Shown: positions 1-6,113 of the stretch, piece by piece
Layout of the letters: every line of letters starts with the position of its first letter
How positions within the stretch are numbered: position 1 is the first letter of the stretch
Source of the DNA: Candidatus Bathyarchaeota archaeon
Lineage (GTDB): Archaea > Thermoproteota > Bathyarchaeia > TCS64
Assembly: GCA_014729945.1 (NCBI GenBank)
Contig: WJJC01000025.1
Coordinates: 1-8,387 of the forward strand
DNA: 8,387 nt
Reading direction: 5' to 3'
Notes under the pieces: model-generated
What the model saw: only the letters and a program-made list of their open reading frames with translations
What the model was told of the DNA's origin: nothing
Databases searched by the model: none
Position numbers and translations under genes: made by a program

Positions 1-1
1 G

Positions 2-184
2 GAGAAGATGTTTGATATTAGTCTCGGTGAATGGAAGGAACTCCAACATATCGGATGGGGGGACCAGAACCAGATAATGGATAACCTCATCTGCATGATG
101 GAAGAGGGATTAATTGATAGAACCGTCGAGACGAGAGGGGAAGGCGGAGTAAGAGTACCCAGAGTAGTTTGGAGCCTACCCTAA
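2..184 (+). CDS. C-terminal fragment of an unidentified protein, winged-helix-like end (5' part outside the window)
   Basis: Reading from base 2, one frame stays open for 60 codons to a TAA at 182-184. The other two forward frames are interrupted. The visible residues include an Ile-Met-Asp-Asn-Leu-Ile helix, then Met-Met-Glu-Glu-Gly-Leu-Ile-Asp-Arg, then a Gly-Glu-Gly-Gly turn and a strand ending Pro-Arg-Val-Val-Trp-Ser-Leu-Pro. A recognition-like helix followed by 'EEGLI(D/E)R' and a glycine-rich turn into a short strand is the usual look of the last helix and wing of a winged helix-turn-helix domain. Such domains occur in transcription regulators and also at the C-termini of helicases, primases and other DNA proteins, so function cannot be assigned from this piece. 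One complementary-strand frame is also open across this short stretch, but its translation has no recognisable character. Identity of the whole protein is unknown. Confidence 0.6.
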   Translation, partial: EKMFDISLGEWKELQHIGWGDQNQIMDNLICMMEEGLIDRTVETRGEGGVRVPRVVWSLP

Positions 185-240
185 AGATCATCTAGTAAAA
201 TATAATGGCCACAAACCAGTTAATATGTTGATAAAGATCG

Positions 241-248
241 AAAAAAAA
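241..248 (-). terminator. Oligo-T terminator of the dehydrogenase gene
   Basis: A run of eight A on the + strand is T8 in the sense of the dehydrogenase transcript, about 64 nt past its stop codon at 312-314. Archaeal RNA polymerase terminates at oligo-T tracts without needing a hairpin. A weak 5-bp hairpin (arms 260-264 and 270-274) lies just before it in the - direction. The rest of the 127-nt gap (185-311) between the two convergent genes holds no gene or RNA that I can recognise. Confidence 0.55.
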
Positions 249-311
249 GCGGTTTAAGGCTTCTTTAATAGAAGGAGTAGTCTTTTCGGATTAGCCGCGC
301 TACCCTTATGA

Positions 312-1445
312 TTAGGGGCCGGTTAACGCGTGCTTGATCCCCTTCCTAGCCTTTAGAGTATCAATTGATTTCTGGGCGTCCTCCACCCTGTATTTATGGG
401 TGACTATCTCATCTAGGGGTAGCCTGTCTGCGGCTAGACGCATCAGATCCAGTACCGTACCAAACTGTGTCGGGGGATAAGTCCATGACCCCAGAATATC
501 CATATCCTTGTTACATATAACGTGGGGATTTATCTCGACATTACCAGGATCCGTATAGTGACCTACTTCGATGAATTTACCTCCCCTACGAGTCATATTG
601 ATTCCCTCTGGGACAGCAACAGGGATGCCCACTGCCTCTATGACCACATCTCCACCAAGGCCATTGGTGAGCCGCTCCACCTCAGCCACCCTTTCATCCG
701 CAGTCTCAAACTGCCTCATATCGATAATATGATCAGCACCCAGTTTCTCAGCCATCTCAAGACGTTCATCCACCACATCAACGCTGATTATGGTACCGGC
801 ACCAGCCAATTCAGCTGTAGCAACAGCTAATAACCCGATGGCTCCTGCTCCCTGAACCACCACTGATTGTCCTACGCCGAATCCCTCCTTATATGTTGGT
901 AACCCCGGAGCATATGCTCGTTCAAGGGCCCTGCTACTTACAGCCATGGGTTCATTGAGTACAGCCACTTCAGGGCTAACTTCTTCCGGCACCTTGTAGA
1001 CCCAAAACTTTTCCGCGTTGACATATATCTTCTCAGCCCAGCCACCCAAGAGGTGGGGGATCTCTGCGCTACTCATGTTGACGCCCATCACTTTTCTCCC
1101 TGTGCAGAGTGTTGGCTTATGGGGCATGAATCGACAGAAGTAGCAGTCACCACAGTATCGGTTGGTGCCGGGGACCACGGTGATACGGTCACCAACATCA
1201 AGTGTATTACCTCTAACCTCGTAGCCTTTGGCTTCCTCGCCTATTTCTTCTATCACTCCAACCCACTCGTGTCCCGGGATAACCGGGTAAGGTATCTTCA
1301 TGTTACCATTATAGAGATGCATATCTGTACCGCATACACCGCACAGCTCCATCCGCATTAGTAACCCGTTTGATTCTACCTCTGGCTCAGGGTAATCTAC
1401 TACTCTGAGCTTTTCAACGTCTTCAAGAATCGCTGCTTTAACCAT
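312..1445 (-). CDS. Zinc-dependent alcohol/polyol dehydrogenase (medium-chain MDR family)
   Basis: NAD(P)-dependent zinc dehydrogenase of 377 residues, expected to be cytosolic and to oxidise an alcohol, polyol or amino-acid hydroxyl group. The N-terminal GroES-like half carries catalytic zinc ligands: Cys38 in GVCGTD, His59-Glu60 in PGHE, and Glu165 in LNEP. A full structural-zinc lobe is present (Cys98, Cys101, Cys104, Cys114). The Rossmann half has GAGAIG at 199-204 and an acidic residue (Asp223) at the end of the second strand, which in this superfamily usually favours NAD over NADP. Length fits the sorbitol/threonine dehydrogenase branch; substrate cannot be told. I start it at ATG 1443-1445, not at the in-frame ATG at 1499: the protein then begins MVKAAIL, as the family does, and a TATA-like element lies about 26 nt upstream. 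The 18 extra residues of the longer form would swallow that promoter. It is divergent from the glutaminase gene, with 92 bp between the starts. Confidence 0.9.
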   Translation of the reverse strand: MVKAAILEDVEKLRVVDYPEPEVESNGLLMRMELCGVCGTDMHLYNGNMKIPYPVIPGHEWVGVIEEIGEEAKGYEVRGNTLDVGDRITVVPGTNRYCGDCYFCRFMPHKPTLCTGRKVMGVNMSSAEIPHLLGGWAEKIYVNAEKFWVYKVPEEVSPEVAVLNEPMAVSSRALERAYAPGLPTYKEGFGVGQSVVVQGAGAIGLLAVATAELAGAGTIISVDVVDERLEMAEKLGADHIIDMRQFETADERVAEVERLTNGLGGDVVIEAVGIPVAVPEGINMTRRGGKFIEVGHYTDPGNVEINPHVICNKDMDILGSWTYPPTQFGTVLDLMRLAADRLPLDEIVTHKYRVEDAQKSIDTLKARKGIKHALTGP

Positions 1446-1466
1446 AGGGGAAGATCGAGCCAAGGA

Positions 1467-1475
1467 AATTAAACA
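1467..1475 (-). promoter_or_regulatory. TATA-like box of the dehydrogenase gene
   Basis: On the - strand this reads GTTTAATTT, centred about 26 nt upstream of the ATG at 1445. That is the usual archaeal TATA-to-start-site distance, so transcription would begin at or next to the start codon (a leaderless mRNA). The position also supports the shorter gene model, because the longer reading frame from 1499 would place this element inside the coding sequence. Confidence 0.55.
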
Positions 1476-1502
1476 GTTACCACCAATAAGACCTGACAAG
1501 AC

Positions 1503-1510
1503 ATTTTAAC
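1503..1510 (+). promoter_or_regulatory. TATA-like box of the glutamine amidotransferase gene
   Basis: ATTTTAAC is centred about 31 nt upstream of the ATG at 1538, predicting a leader of only a few nucleotides. It lies back to back with the dehydrogenase TATA element (about 35 bp apart, opposite strand), so the 92-bp intergenic region is a compact divergent promoter. Confidence 0.45.
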
Positions 1511-1537
1511 TCCCATTGACACCTTTTCTCGAATAAG

Positions 1538-2584
1538 ATGAATTGTCAACTCGCAGCCTATATCGGGGATAGACCCATAACGGAACTTCTTCTAGATGCT
1601 TTAGAGTATCAGGAACCTCTCTACGGTGGACACGCAACAGGAATGGGAGTCCAGAAAGAGGATAGACTGGAGATAATGAAGGCAGCAGGCCCATTAAGCC
1701 ATGTCAAGACGGTGCACCCGGAGATCACTCAACTCAGGGGAACATGCGCTATAGCCCATAGCAGGTACAGTGACAACGCCCGTAAAGATCCAGTCTATAA
1801 TCTCGATGAGATGGCACACCCCTTCATCAGCGACGATGGAAAACTAGCACTGATGCACAACGGGGGAATAACCAACTATAAGGAACTCTGGGAAGAGCTA
1901 GAGAAGGAGCACACCTTCAGGAGCTATGGGGAGGACGCTGATGATATCACAGATAGCGAGGTAGCTGTACATATGCTTAGCGACGCCCTTGAGCAGGGAA
2001 TAAACATGGAGGAAGCTTTCCAGCTTATCGCACCCAGATTAGAGGGAACCTTCTTACTGGCAGCCATCCATGTGGATGAACCTGACACAGTGTACATCTG
2101 TAACTGGTACCAGCCATGCTACATCGCCCTTGGGGAAGACGAGAGCATGTTCGTGAGCAGCCAGAGAGGACTCAAAGACATGGCGGAGCATATGGACCGT
2201 GTGTTCCAGCCCCCTAAAAACAGCGTATTGAAGCTCACACGCGATGGCGTAGAGATTAATGTAATGGATCCCGGGCGGGAGATACCTCAACTGGTTATGA
2301 ACACACCAAAAGCCATTGAGTTAATCAAAAAGAGCATAGAAGCTGAGGAGGAGTTGGATGTAAGGAAGCTTTTCTACGCTATGCACCCGGAGGGATGGGC
2401 GGAGGTCTTTGATATAACATCTGAGGAGTGGAAAAGCTACAGGAAAGCCGGTGTCTATGTTATGAATCCCTACTTTGAGCTCCTAGAGGAGCTTGTAGAG
2501 AACAGGGACCTTGTGGAGAGGGTTGATTACAGATCTGAAGGGGGATTTGATGAGGTTCCACGGTTCAGCTACAGATTAGGCTAA
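1538..2584 (+). CDS. Class II (Ntn-type) glutamine amidotransferase, glutaminase domain without a SIS domain
   Basis: A 348-residue protein resembling the glutaminase half of glucosamine-6-phosphate synthase; such domains release ammonia from glutamine for a synthase partner. By comparison with GlmS: Arg76 in AHSRYSDN matches the substrate arginine; His107-Asn108-Gly109 in LMHNGG is the oxyanion-hole motif; Asp139 in TDSE matches the ligand-binding aspartate; LEGTFLLAAI (168-177) is the 'G-x-(Y/F)-x-L' strand. The catalytic nucleophile should be the N-terminal cysteine, but the gene begins Met-Asn-Cys, so Cys is residue 3. Upstream in frame there is a TGA at 1517-1519 and no start codon between it and the ATG at 1538, so the start is not a mis-call. 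The acceptor half of GlmS (two SIS domains) is absent; residues from about 250 to the end are a charged, probably helical extension that I do not recognise. Partner and product are therefore unknown. The gene ends 55 nt before the iron regulator, which has its own promoter. Confidence 0.85.
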   Translation: MNCQLAAYIGDRPITELLLDALEYQEPLYGGHATGMGVQKEDRLEIMKAAGPLSHVKTVHPEITQLRGTCAIAHSRYSDNARKDPVYNLDEMAHPFISDDGKLALMHNGGITNYKELWEELEKEHTFRSYGEDADDITDSEVAVHMLSDALEQGINMEEAFQLIAPRLEGTFLLAAIHVDEPDTVYICNWYQPCYIALGEDESMFVSSQRGLKDMAEHMDRVFQPPKNSVLKLTRDGVEINVMDPGREIPQLVMNTPKAIELIKKSIEAEEELDVRKLFYAMHPEGWAEVFDITSEEWKSYRKAGVYVMNPYFELLEELVENRDLVERVDYRSEGGFDEVPRFSYRLG

Positions 2585-2601
2585 CCACTTTTTAGCAAAA
2601 G

Positions 2602-2609
2602 TTTAAATA
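2602..2609 (+). promoter_or_regulatory. TATA box of the dtxR-feoB operon
   Basis: TTTAAATA is a near-ideal archaeal TATA box. Transcription would be expected about 25 nt downstream, near 2630-2633, giving a leader of some 8 nt before the TTG start at 2640. This fits a gene with no Shine-Dalgarno sequence. The box directly abuts the palindromic operator at 2611-2626. Confidence 0.65.
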
Positions 2610-2610
2610 A

Positions 2611-2626
2611 TTTAGGCTGACCTAAA
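2611..2626 (+). promoter_or_regulatory. Predicted DtxR-family operator (iron box)
   Basis: TTTAGGCTGACCTAAA is a palindrome with two perfect 6-bp arms, TTTAGG and CCTAAA, around a 4-bp centre. It closely resembles the DtxR/IdeR box, whose core is TTAGG...CCTAA. It starts one base after the TATA box and runs up to the predicted start site, so a bound repressor would block promoter or RNA polymerase access. The first gene of the transcript encodes a DtxR-family protein and the second an iron transporter, so metal-dependent autorepression is the straightforward inference. Binding itself is not shown by sequence. Confidence 0.7.
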
Positions 2627-2641
2627 CCCTTGAACGGGTTT
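2624..2641. repeat. Second inverted repeat over the transcription/translation start
   Basis: AAACCC (2624-2629) and GGGTTT (2636-2641) are perfect reverse complements separated by 6 nt. The left arm shares three bases with the iron box, and the right arm reaches into the TTG start codon at 2640-2642. It could be a second protein-binding site. It is less likely to act as an RNA hairpin, because the predicted start site falls inside it. Chance occurrence is possible. Confidence 0.4.
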
Positions 2642-3386
2642 GAGTAGCGCAAGCGTAGAAGAATACCTAGAGGCAATTTACAGCCTCAATGAGAAAGGGG
2701 AACTAGCCAAGAATCAGGACCTATCCGAGAGACTACGAGTCAGTCCACCCAGTGTAACACAGATGATACAGAAACTCGCCGACGAAGATTTAGTAGTATA
2801 CCAACCATACAAGGGAACCCATCTAACGGGAAAAGGAATGGCGCTCGCTCAAAAAGTAGTTAGAAAACATAGACTACTGGAGGTATTTCTACACGACGTA
2901 CTCAAGTTACCTAGGGAAAAAGTCCACAACGAAGCATGCAAGATGGAGCACAGCCTGAGTGATGAGACAGCTGCAGCCCTATGCAAGGCTTTGAACAAGC
3001 CAGAGGTATGTATAGATGATGACCCCATACCTGAGTGCAGTCTAAACGTGAAGAACTGTGCGGAATGTGAGTCTGCTCGTTCAAGTACAGAACACCCATT
3101 GATTACACAGTTGAACAACCTTAAACCGGGAGAAGAAGGTAGAGTAGTTTTCATCAGAGGGGGTAAACAAGCATCACAGAGGATTCTGGACATGGGGTTA
3201 ACACCCGGCACGTATTTCACCATGGTGAACGCCGCCCCATTCCATGGACCAGTAGAGGTAGAGGTCAGGGGAAGCAGCCTAGCTCTAGGAAGGAGATTGG
3301 CTGGACAGGTTTACGTCGAGATAGAAGACGAAAGCGGATCCTGGAAAAGAAAACATCCTCACGGACCCCATCACCTACAGAGATAA
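2640..3386 (+). CDS. DtxR-family metal-dependent repressor with C-terminal FeoA-like SH3 domain
   Basis: A 248-residue metalloregulator expected to bind DNA when loaded with Fe2+ (or Mn2+) and to repress iron uptake. Residues 5-65 form the winged helix-turn-helix (LSERLRVSPPSVTQMIQKL is the recognition region). Residues 66-110 form the metal-binding dimerization domain: His77 and Glu81, then His96, Cys100, Glu103 and His104 match DtxR His79, Glu83, His98, Cys102, Glu105 and His106. Cys at the 102 position is the iron-type residue (MntR has Glu); the DtxR Met10 position is Glu8. A linker at 124-143 holds four cysteines (124, 133, 140, 143). Residues from about 153 to 230 are a FeoA/SH3 domain with the typical LDMGLTPGT at 183-191. 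The tail is His/Lys-rich. The start is TTG at 2640: the other nearby TTG (2630) hits a TAG, and no ATG occurs before the HTH. It lies 6 nt upstream of feoB with no promoter between; no separate feoA is present. Confidence 0.9.
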   Translation: MSSASVEEYLEAIYSLNEKGELAKNQDLSERLRVSPPSVTQMIQKLADEDLVVYQPYKGTHLTGKGMALAQKVVRKHRLLEVFLHDVLKLPREKVHNEACKMEHSLSDETAAALCKALNKPEVCIDDDPIPECSLNVKNCAECESARSSTEHPLITQLNNLKPGEEGRVVFIRGGKQASQRILDMGLTPGTYFTMVNAAPFHGPVEVEVRGSSLALGRRLAGQVYVEIEDESGSWKRKHPHGPHHLQR

Positions 3387-3392
3387 TATAAG

Positions 3393-5321
3393 ATGAAAAA
3401 AAACAGATTAAACTTCGCGTTAGCAGGTAACGCAAACGTAGGTAAAAGCGTAATTTTCAACCAATTAACAGGACTCCACCAGCACGTGGGTAACTGGCCA
3501 GGTAAGACCGTTGAACGAGCTGAGGGTACATTAAACTATGAGGGTCAGGAGGTTGATGTTATTGATCTCCCAGGGATATACAGTCTAAGTACGTACAGTA
3601 TCGAGGAACTTGTTAGCCGAGAATATATAGCGGTTGAGCAACCGGATCTTATCATAAACGTAGTAGATGCTAGCACCCTTGAACGAAACCTTGCATTCAC
3701 TATCCAGTTGCTTGAGTTGATGCCCCGTATGATAATAGCCCTCAATCAAGTGGATGTAGCCGAACAAAAAGGAATTATCGTATACCCGGAGGAGCTAAGT
3801 AAGGCCCTTGGTGTACCCGTGGTTCCAACAGTAGCGGTGAAAGGAGTCGGGCTTACTGAACTGGTGAAAAAATCCATAGAAGCCACTAACAGGGAGAAAG
3901 CTAAACCAATAAGTTTTGGATTAGAAATTGAGGAAGGCATCAACGTAATAAAGAGCGAACTAGAAGTTGATACCCCCTATCCTGACCGTTGGGTGGCCAT
4001 TAAGCTTCTTGAAGGCGATGTAAAGATAGAGAACATCATCTACGAGCATCAATCAGAGATAGAAAAGACAGTGCAAACCCAGAGAGAGCTTATTGAGAAA
4101 ATTCACGGACACGAGATAAGCAGCGTAATAACCTCAGAACGTTATGGATTAGCAAGCAGTATTGCTGATCAAACCACTAAGCATGTTATACCCGATAAAA
4201 CATTCAAGGACCGATTGGAGGAGGCGGCTAGTCACCCGGTGTTGGGCTATGTGGTTATGTTAGCGAGCATATTGGGTATTTTTTATGGCATATTCACTTT
4301 TGGCGACTGGTTAGCAGGGATACTGGAGAGTGTCTTCGTCTACACTCAAGGCGTGTACTTTAACCTGCTGGGAGTCACGGATACAACCACCTTCATCTGG
4401 AACGCAGTAGTGGACGGCTTCATAGGCGGCATAATAGTAGCACTACCTTACATCGGTCCATTCTACCTGGTACTTAGCCTACTGGAGGACTCAGGCTACC
4501 TTGCACGTGTCGCATACCTGATGGACTCAGCCATGCATACTATCGGGCTCCACGGTAAAGGATTTATACCCATAATGCTTGGATTCGGATGTAACGTTCC
4601 CGCAGTGCTTGGCGCCCGAGTTATGGAGACCGAGCGAGAAAGATTGATCTGCGCATTCGTTGCATCACTTGTACCATGCGCGGCTAGGAGCATCGTGATA
4701 ATGGGACTGGTAGCGACGTATGTTGGATTCAGATGGGCTGTACTGTTGTATCTAATCGACTTTATCCTCATATTTGTACTAGGTAGAATCGCCTACAAAG
4801 TAGCCCCAGATGAACCCGTCGGGTTAATCATGGAGCTACCTGGATTCAGAACGCCCTCCATAAAAACAACGGCTCAAAGAACATGGTTCAGACTAAAAGA
4901 CTTCGTATATGAGGCGTTTCCAGTGATGGTAGCCGGTAATTTCGTGATACAGGTCGCGGCTTTCCTTGGATTACTTACAGTAGTAGAGAACTGGATGAGC
5001 CCTGTCACAGTAGGTTGGCTAGGGTTACCGGCAGCCGCAGGGGTAGTCTTGATATTTGGTATACTTAGAAAAGAGCTAACACTCATATTACTTGGAACTC
5101 TATTGGGTACAACCAACTTTTCAGCTATATTGACCCCTGTTCAGATGTTTGTCTTCGCTTTCGTGGTGATGGTTTATGTGCCATGTCTCTCCACTATCGC
5201 TGCACTGGTGAAGGAGTTTGGATACAGGAAGGCTTTGATAATAAGCGGCGTGGAGGTCGGGGTCGCTGTGTTGCTGGGTGGTGTTATACTGAGGGTATTA
5301 CAGTATCTGGGTCTACCGTAG
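3393..5321 (+). CDS. feoB: Ferrous iron transporter FeoB
   Basis: Inner-membrane Fe2+ uptake protein of 642 residues with a cytosolic G domain followed by a membrane domain. G motifs: G1 GNANVGKS at 12-19, the switch-I Thr39, G3 DLPG at 58-61, and G4 NQVD at 118-121. Residues from about 165 to 270 are the helical regulatory segment. The membrane part has the Gate repeats: GCNVPA at 399-404 with VPCAAR at 427-432, and later LRKEL at 558-562 with VPCLST at 596-601; these conserved cysteines belong to the proposed iron path. It lacks the long C-terminal tail of many bacterial FeoB proteins (about 770 residues) and matches the shorter archaeal form. The ATG follows the regulator's stop by 6 nt with no good ribosome-binding site, so it is very probably co-transcribed and iron-repressed from the promoter at 2602-2626. 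The FeoA-like domain it normally partners with is present only inside the regulator; no FeoC is seen. Confidence 0.96.
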   Translation: MKKNRLNFALAGNANVGKSVIFNQLTGLHQHVGNWPGKTVERAEGTLNYEGQEVDVIDLPGIYSLSTYSIEELVSREYIAVEQPDLIINVVDASTLERNLAFTIQLLELMPRMIIALNQVDVAEQKGIIVYPEELSKALGVPVVPTVAVKGVGLTELVKKSIEATNREKAKPISFGLEIEEGINVIKSELEVDTPYPDRWVAIKLLEGDVKIENIIYEHQSEIEKTVQTQRELIEKIHGHEISSVITSERYGLASSIADQTTKHVIPDKTFKDRLEEAASHPVLGYVVMLASILGIFYGIFTFGDWLAGILESVFVYTQGVYFNLLGVTDTTTFIWNAVVDGFIGGIIVALPYIGPFYLVLSLLEDSGYLARVAYLMDSAMHTIGLHGKGFIPIMLGFGCNVPAVLGARVMETERERLICAFVASLVPCAARSIVIMGLVATYVGFRWAVLLYLIDFILIFVLGRIAYKVAPDEPVGLIMELPGFRTPSIKTTAQRTWFRLKDFVYEAFPVMVAGNFVIQVAAFLGLLTVVENWMSPVTVGWLGLPAAAGVVLIFGILRKELTLILLGTLLGTTNFSAILTPVQMFVFAFVVMVYVPCLSTIAALVKEFGYRKALIISGVEVGVAVLLGGVILRVLQYLGLP

Positions 5322-5325
5322 AGGG

Positions 5326-5342
5326 GTAATATCCCATATTAC
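5326..5342. terminator. Hairpin between the convergent feoB and kinase genes
   Basis: GTAATAT-CCC-ATATTAC is a perfect 7-bp inverted repeat with a 3-nt loop. It occupies the 17-nt gap between the feoB stop (5319-5321) and the kinase gene, and includes the kinase stop codon (5339-5341). Being symmetric it could act on both transcripts. Neither side has a clean oligo-T run, and archaeal termination does not depend on hairpins, so a terminator role is only a suggestion; RNA 3'-end stabilisation is an alternative. Confidence 0.4.
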
Positions 5343-5983
5343 AGGATTATCGGGTTCTCTAAGTCATTATTATTGATTATTATACTGGCGTATTTCAGTG
5401 GTTCAGACTCATCATGGTATATTTTCTGTCCCGGCAGGTACCTTACCGTGTATCGGCGTCTAATCTCCATTTCATCCGACTGATCCCTAGAGATTGCCCG
5501 CCTCATACTCTCCTCCTCGTCTATGTATAGATATATGGAATAGGCCCAGTAGGGTCTTAGAGTAGCCAGATGCGTAAACACGCCATCAAATACCAAGATA
5601 GTCCCCCCATCTGCTTTTCTTATTTCAGAGTTAACCAACGCATTAACCCGGTAATCAAACACCATTGTGCGATAATCCATATTCCCGGTCTTCAAGGGAT
5701 CCAGTAGATACTTTTTCAGTGACTCTATATCGAAGCTGTCTCTGTAATACCCCTCCGGACTATATCGTCCCCTCTTGTACCGGGTCTTCCTCGGGTTATG
5801 GAACCCGTCTATAGATGCCTTGATCACTGTTCTCCCCCTTTCTCGAAGCTTCATAGCTAACTCCTTCGCGAGGAAAGTTTTACCAGCAGCGTCTCGTCCA
5901 TCAATAGCCACCAACGTTGGGCGATCTAATGTAATCGCTATGATATTTTCGGTTAATATGTTAAGGAGCTTGTTACGATTCAC
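5339..5983 (-). CDS. Uridine-kinase-like P-loop NTPase
   Basis: A 214-residue cytosolic kinase of the uridine kinase/phosphoribulokinase fold, expected to transfer phosphate from ATP to a nucleoside or similar small molecule. Walker A is GRDAAGKT at 29-36 after a hydrophobic strand. The family signature SIDGFHNPR (58-65 region) and SPEGYYRDSFD (75-85) follows, which forms the substrate pocket. A second strand, LVFDGVF (130-136), and the lid-like arginine stretch Arg175-Arg177 come later, and RYLPGQ (181-186) leads into the C-terminal end. Length is typical for the compact members of this group; true substrate is not certain. The start is GTG (5981-5983), with a TATA-like box about 25 nt upstream, so the mRNA is probably leaderless. 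It is convergent with feoB and divergent from the antiporter; neither neighbour suggests nucleotide salvage. Near the 3' end a run of ATT/AAT codons gives Ile-Ile-Ile-Asn-Asn-Asn. Confidence 0.82.
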   Translation of the reverse strand: MNRNKLLNILTENIIAITLDRPTLVAIDGRDAAGKTFLAKELAMKLRERGRTVIKASIDGFHNPRKTRYKRGRYSPEGYYRDSFDIESLKKYLLDPLKTGNMDYRTMVFDYRVNALVNSEIRKADGGTILVFDGVFTHLATLRPYWAYSIYLYIDEEESMRRAISRDQSDEMEIRRRYTVRYLPGQKIYHDESEPLKYASIIINNNDLENPIIL

Positions 5984-6004
5984 AGGGGAAAACTATTTTT
6001 CATA

Positions 6005-6012
6005 TTATTTAA
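6005..6012 (-). promoter_or_regulatory. TATA box of the uridine-kinase-like gene
   Basis: On the - strand this reads TTAAATAA, centred about 25 nt upstream of the GTG at 5983. That is the normal archaeal distance to the transcription start, so the start would coincide with the start codon. Confidence 0.6.
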
Positions 6013-6083
6013 CACCCATACCCCTGAATAACAAGATAAACCAGCATAATTTCCACAGCAAAAGTTTCTATCTTAGCGGTAAC

Positions 6084-6093
6084 TCTAAAAAAG
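6084..6093 (+). promoter_or_regulatory. TATA-like box of the antiporter gene
   Basis: TCTAAAAAAG is centred about 25 nt upstream of the ATG at 6114, again predicting a leaderless transcript. Together with the element at 6005-6012 it makes the 130-bp gap (5984-6113) a divergent promoter region. I see no other gene or clear operator there. Confidence 0.5.
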
Positions 6094-6113
6094 AGGCGAC
6101 AATAAGCAAGACT

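Noticed and set aside
185..311. Possible small RNA or tRNA in the first intergenic gap
   Set aside because: No tRNA T-arm or cloverleaf and no strong secondary structure; only short 4-5-bp hairpins and the T8 terminator.
522..1361. Two open frames of about 100 codons on the + strand inside the dehydrogenase gene
   Set aside because: They lie antisense to a well-supported gene, have no family-like sequence, and have no promoter-start arrangement.
1446..1499. N-terminal extension of the dehydrogenase from the ATG at 1499
   Set aside because: The 18 extra residues do not look like the family N-terminus and would cover the TATA-like box at 1467-1475; MVKAAIL from 1445 is the expected start.
2576..2591. 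Second iron box: TTAGGCTAACC overlapping the glutaminase stop codon
   Set aside because: The left arm and centre match a DtxR box well, but the right arm (CCACTT against CCTAAA) does not, and the bases are partly fixed by the C-terminal codons; probably chance, although 35 bp from the real box.
2849..3223. Open frame of 124 codons antisense to the iron repressor
   Set aside because: Shadow of the repressor coding sequence; composition rich in Ser/Cys/Leu with no domain character.
5775..6113. 113-codon N-terminal extension of the antiporter frame
   Set aside because: It runs through the opposite-strand kinase gene and both promoters and has no membrane or family-like features; the ATG at 6114 gives the usual Cax length.
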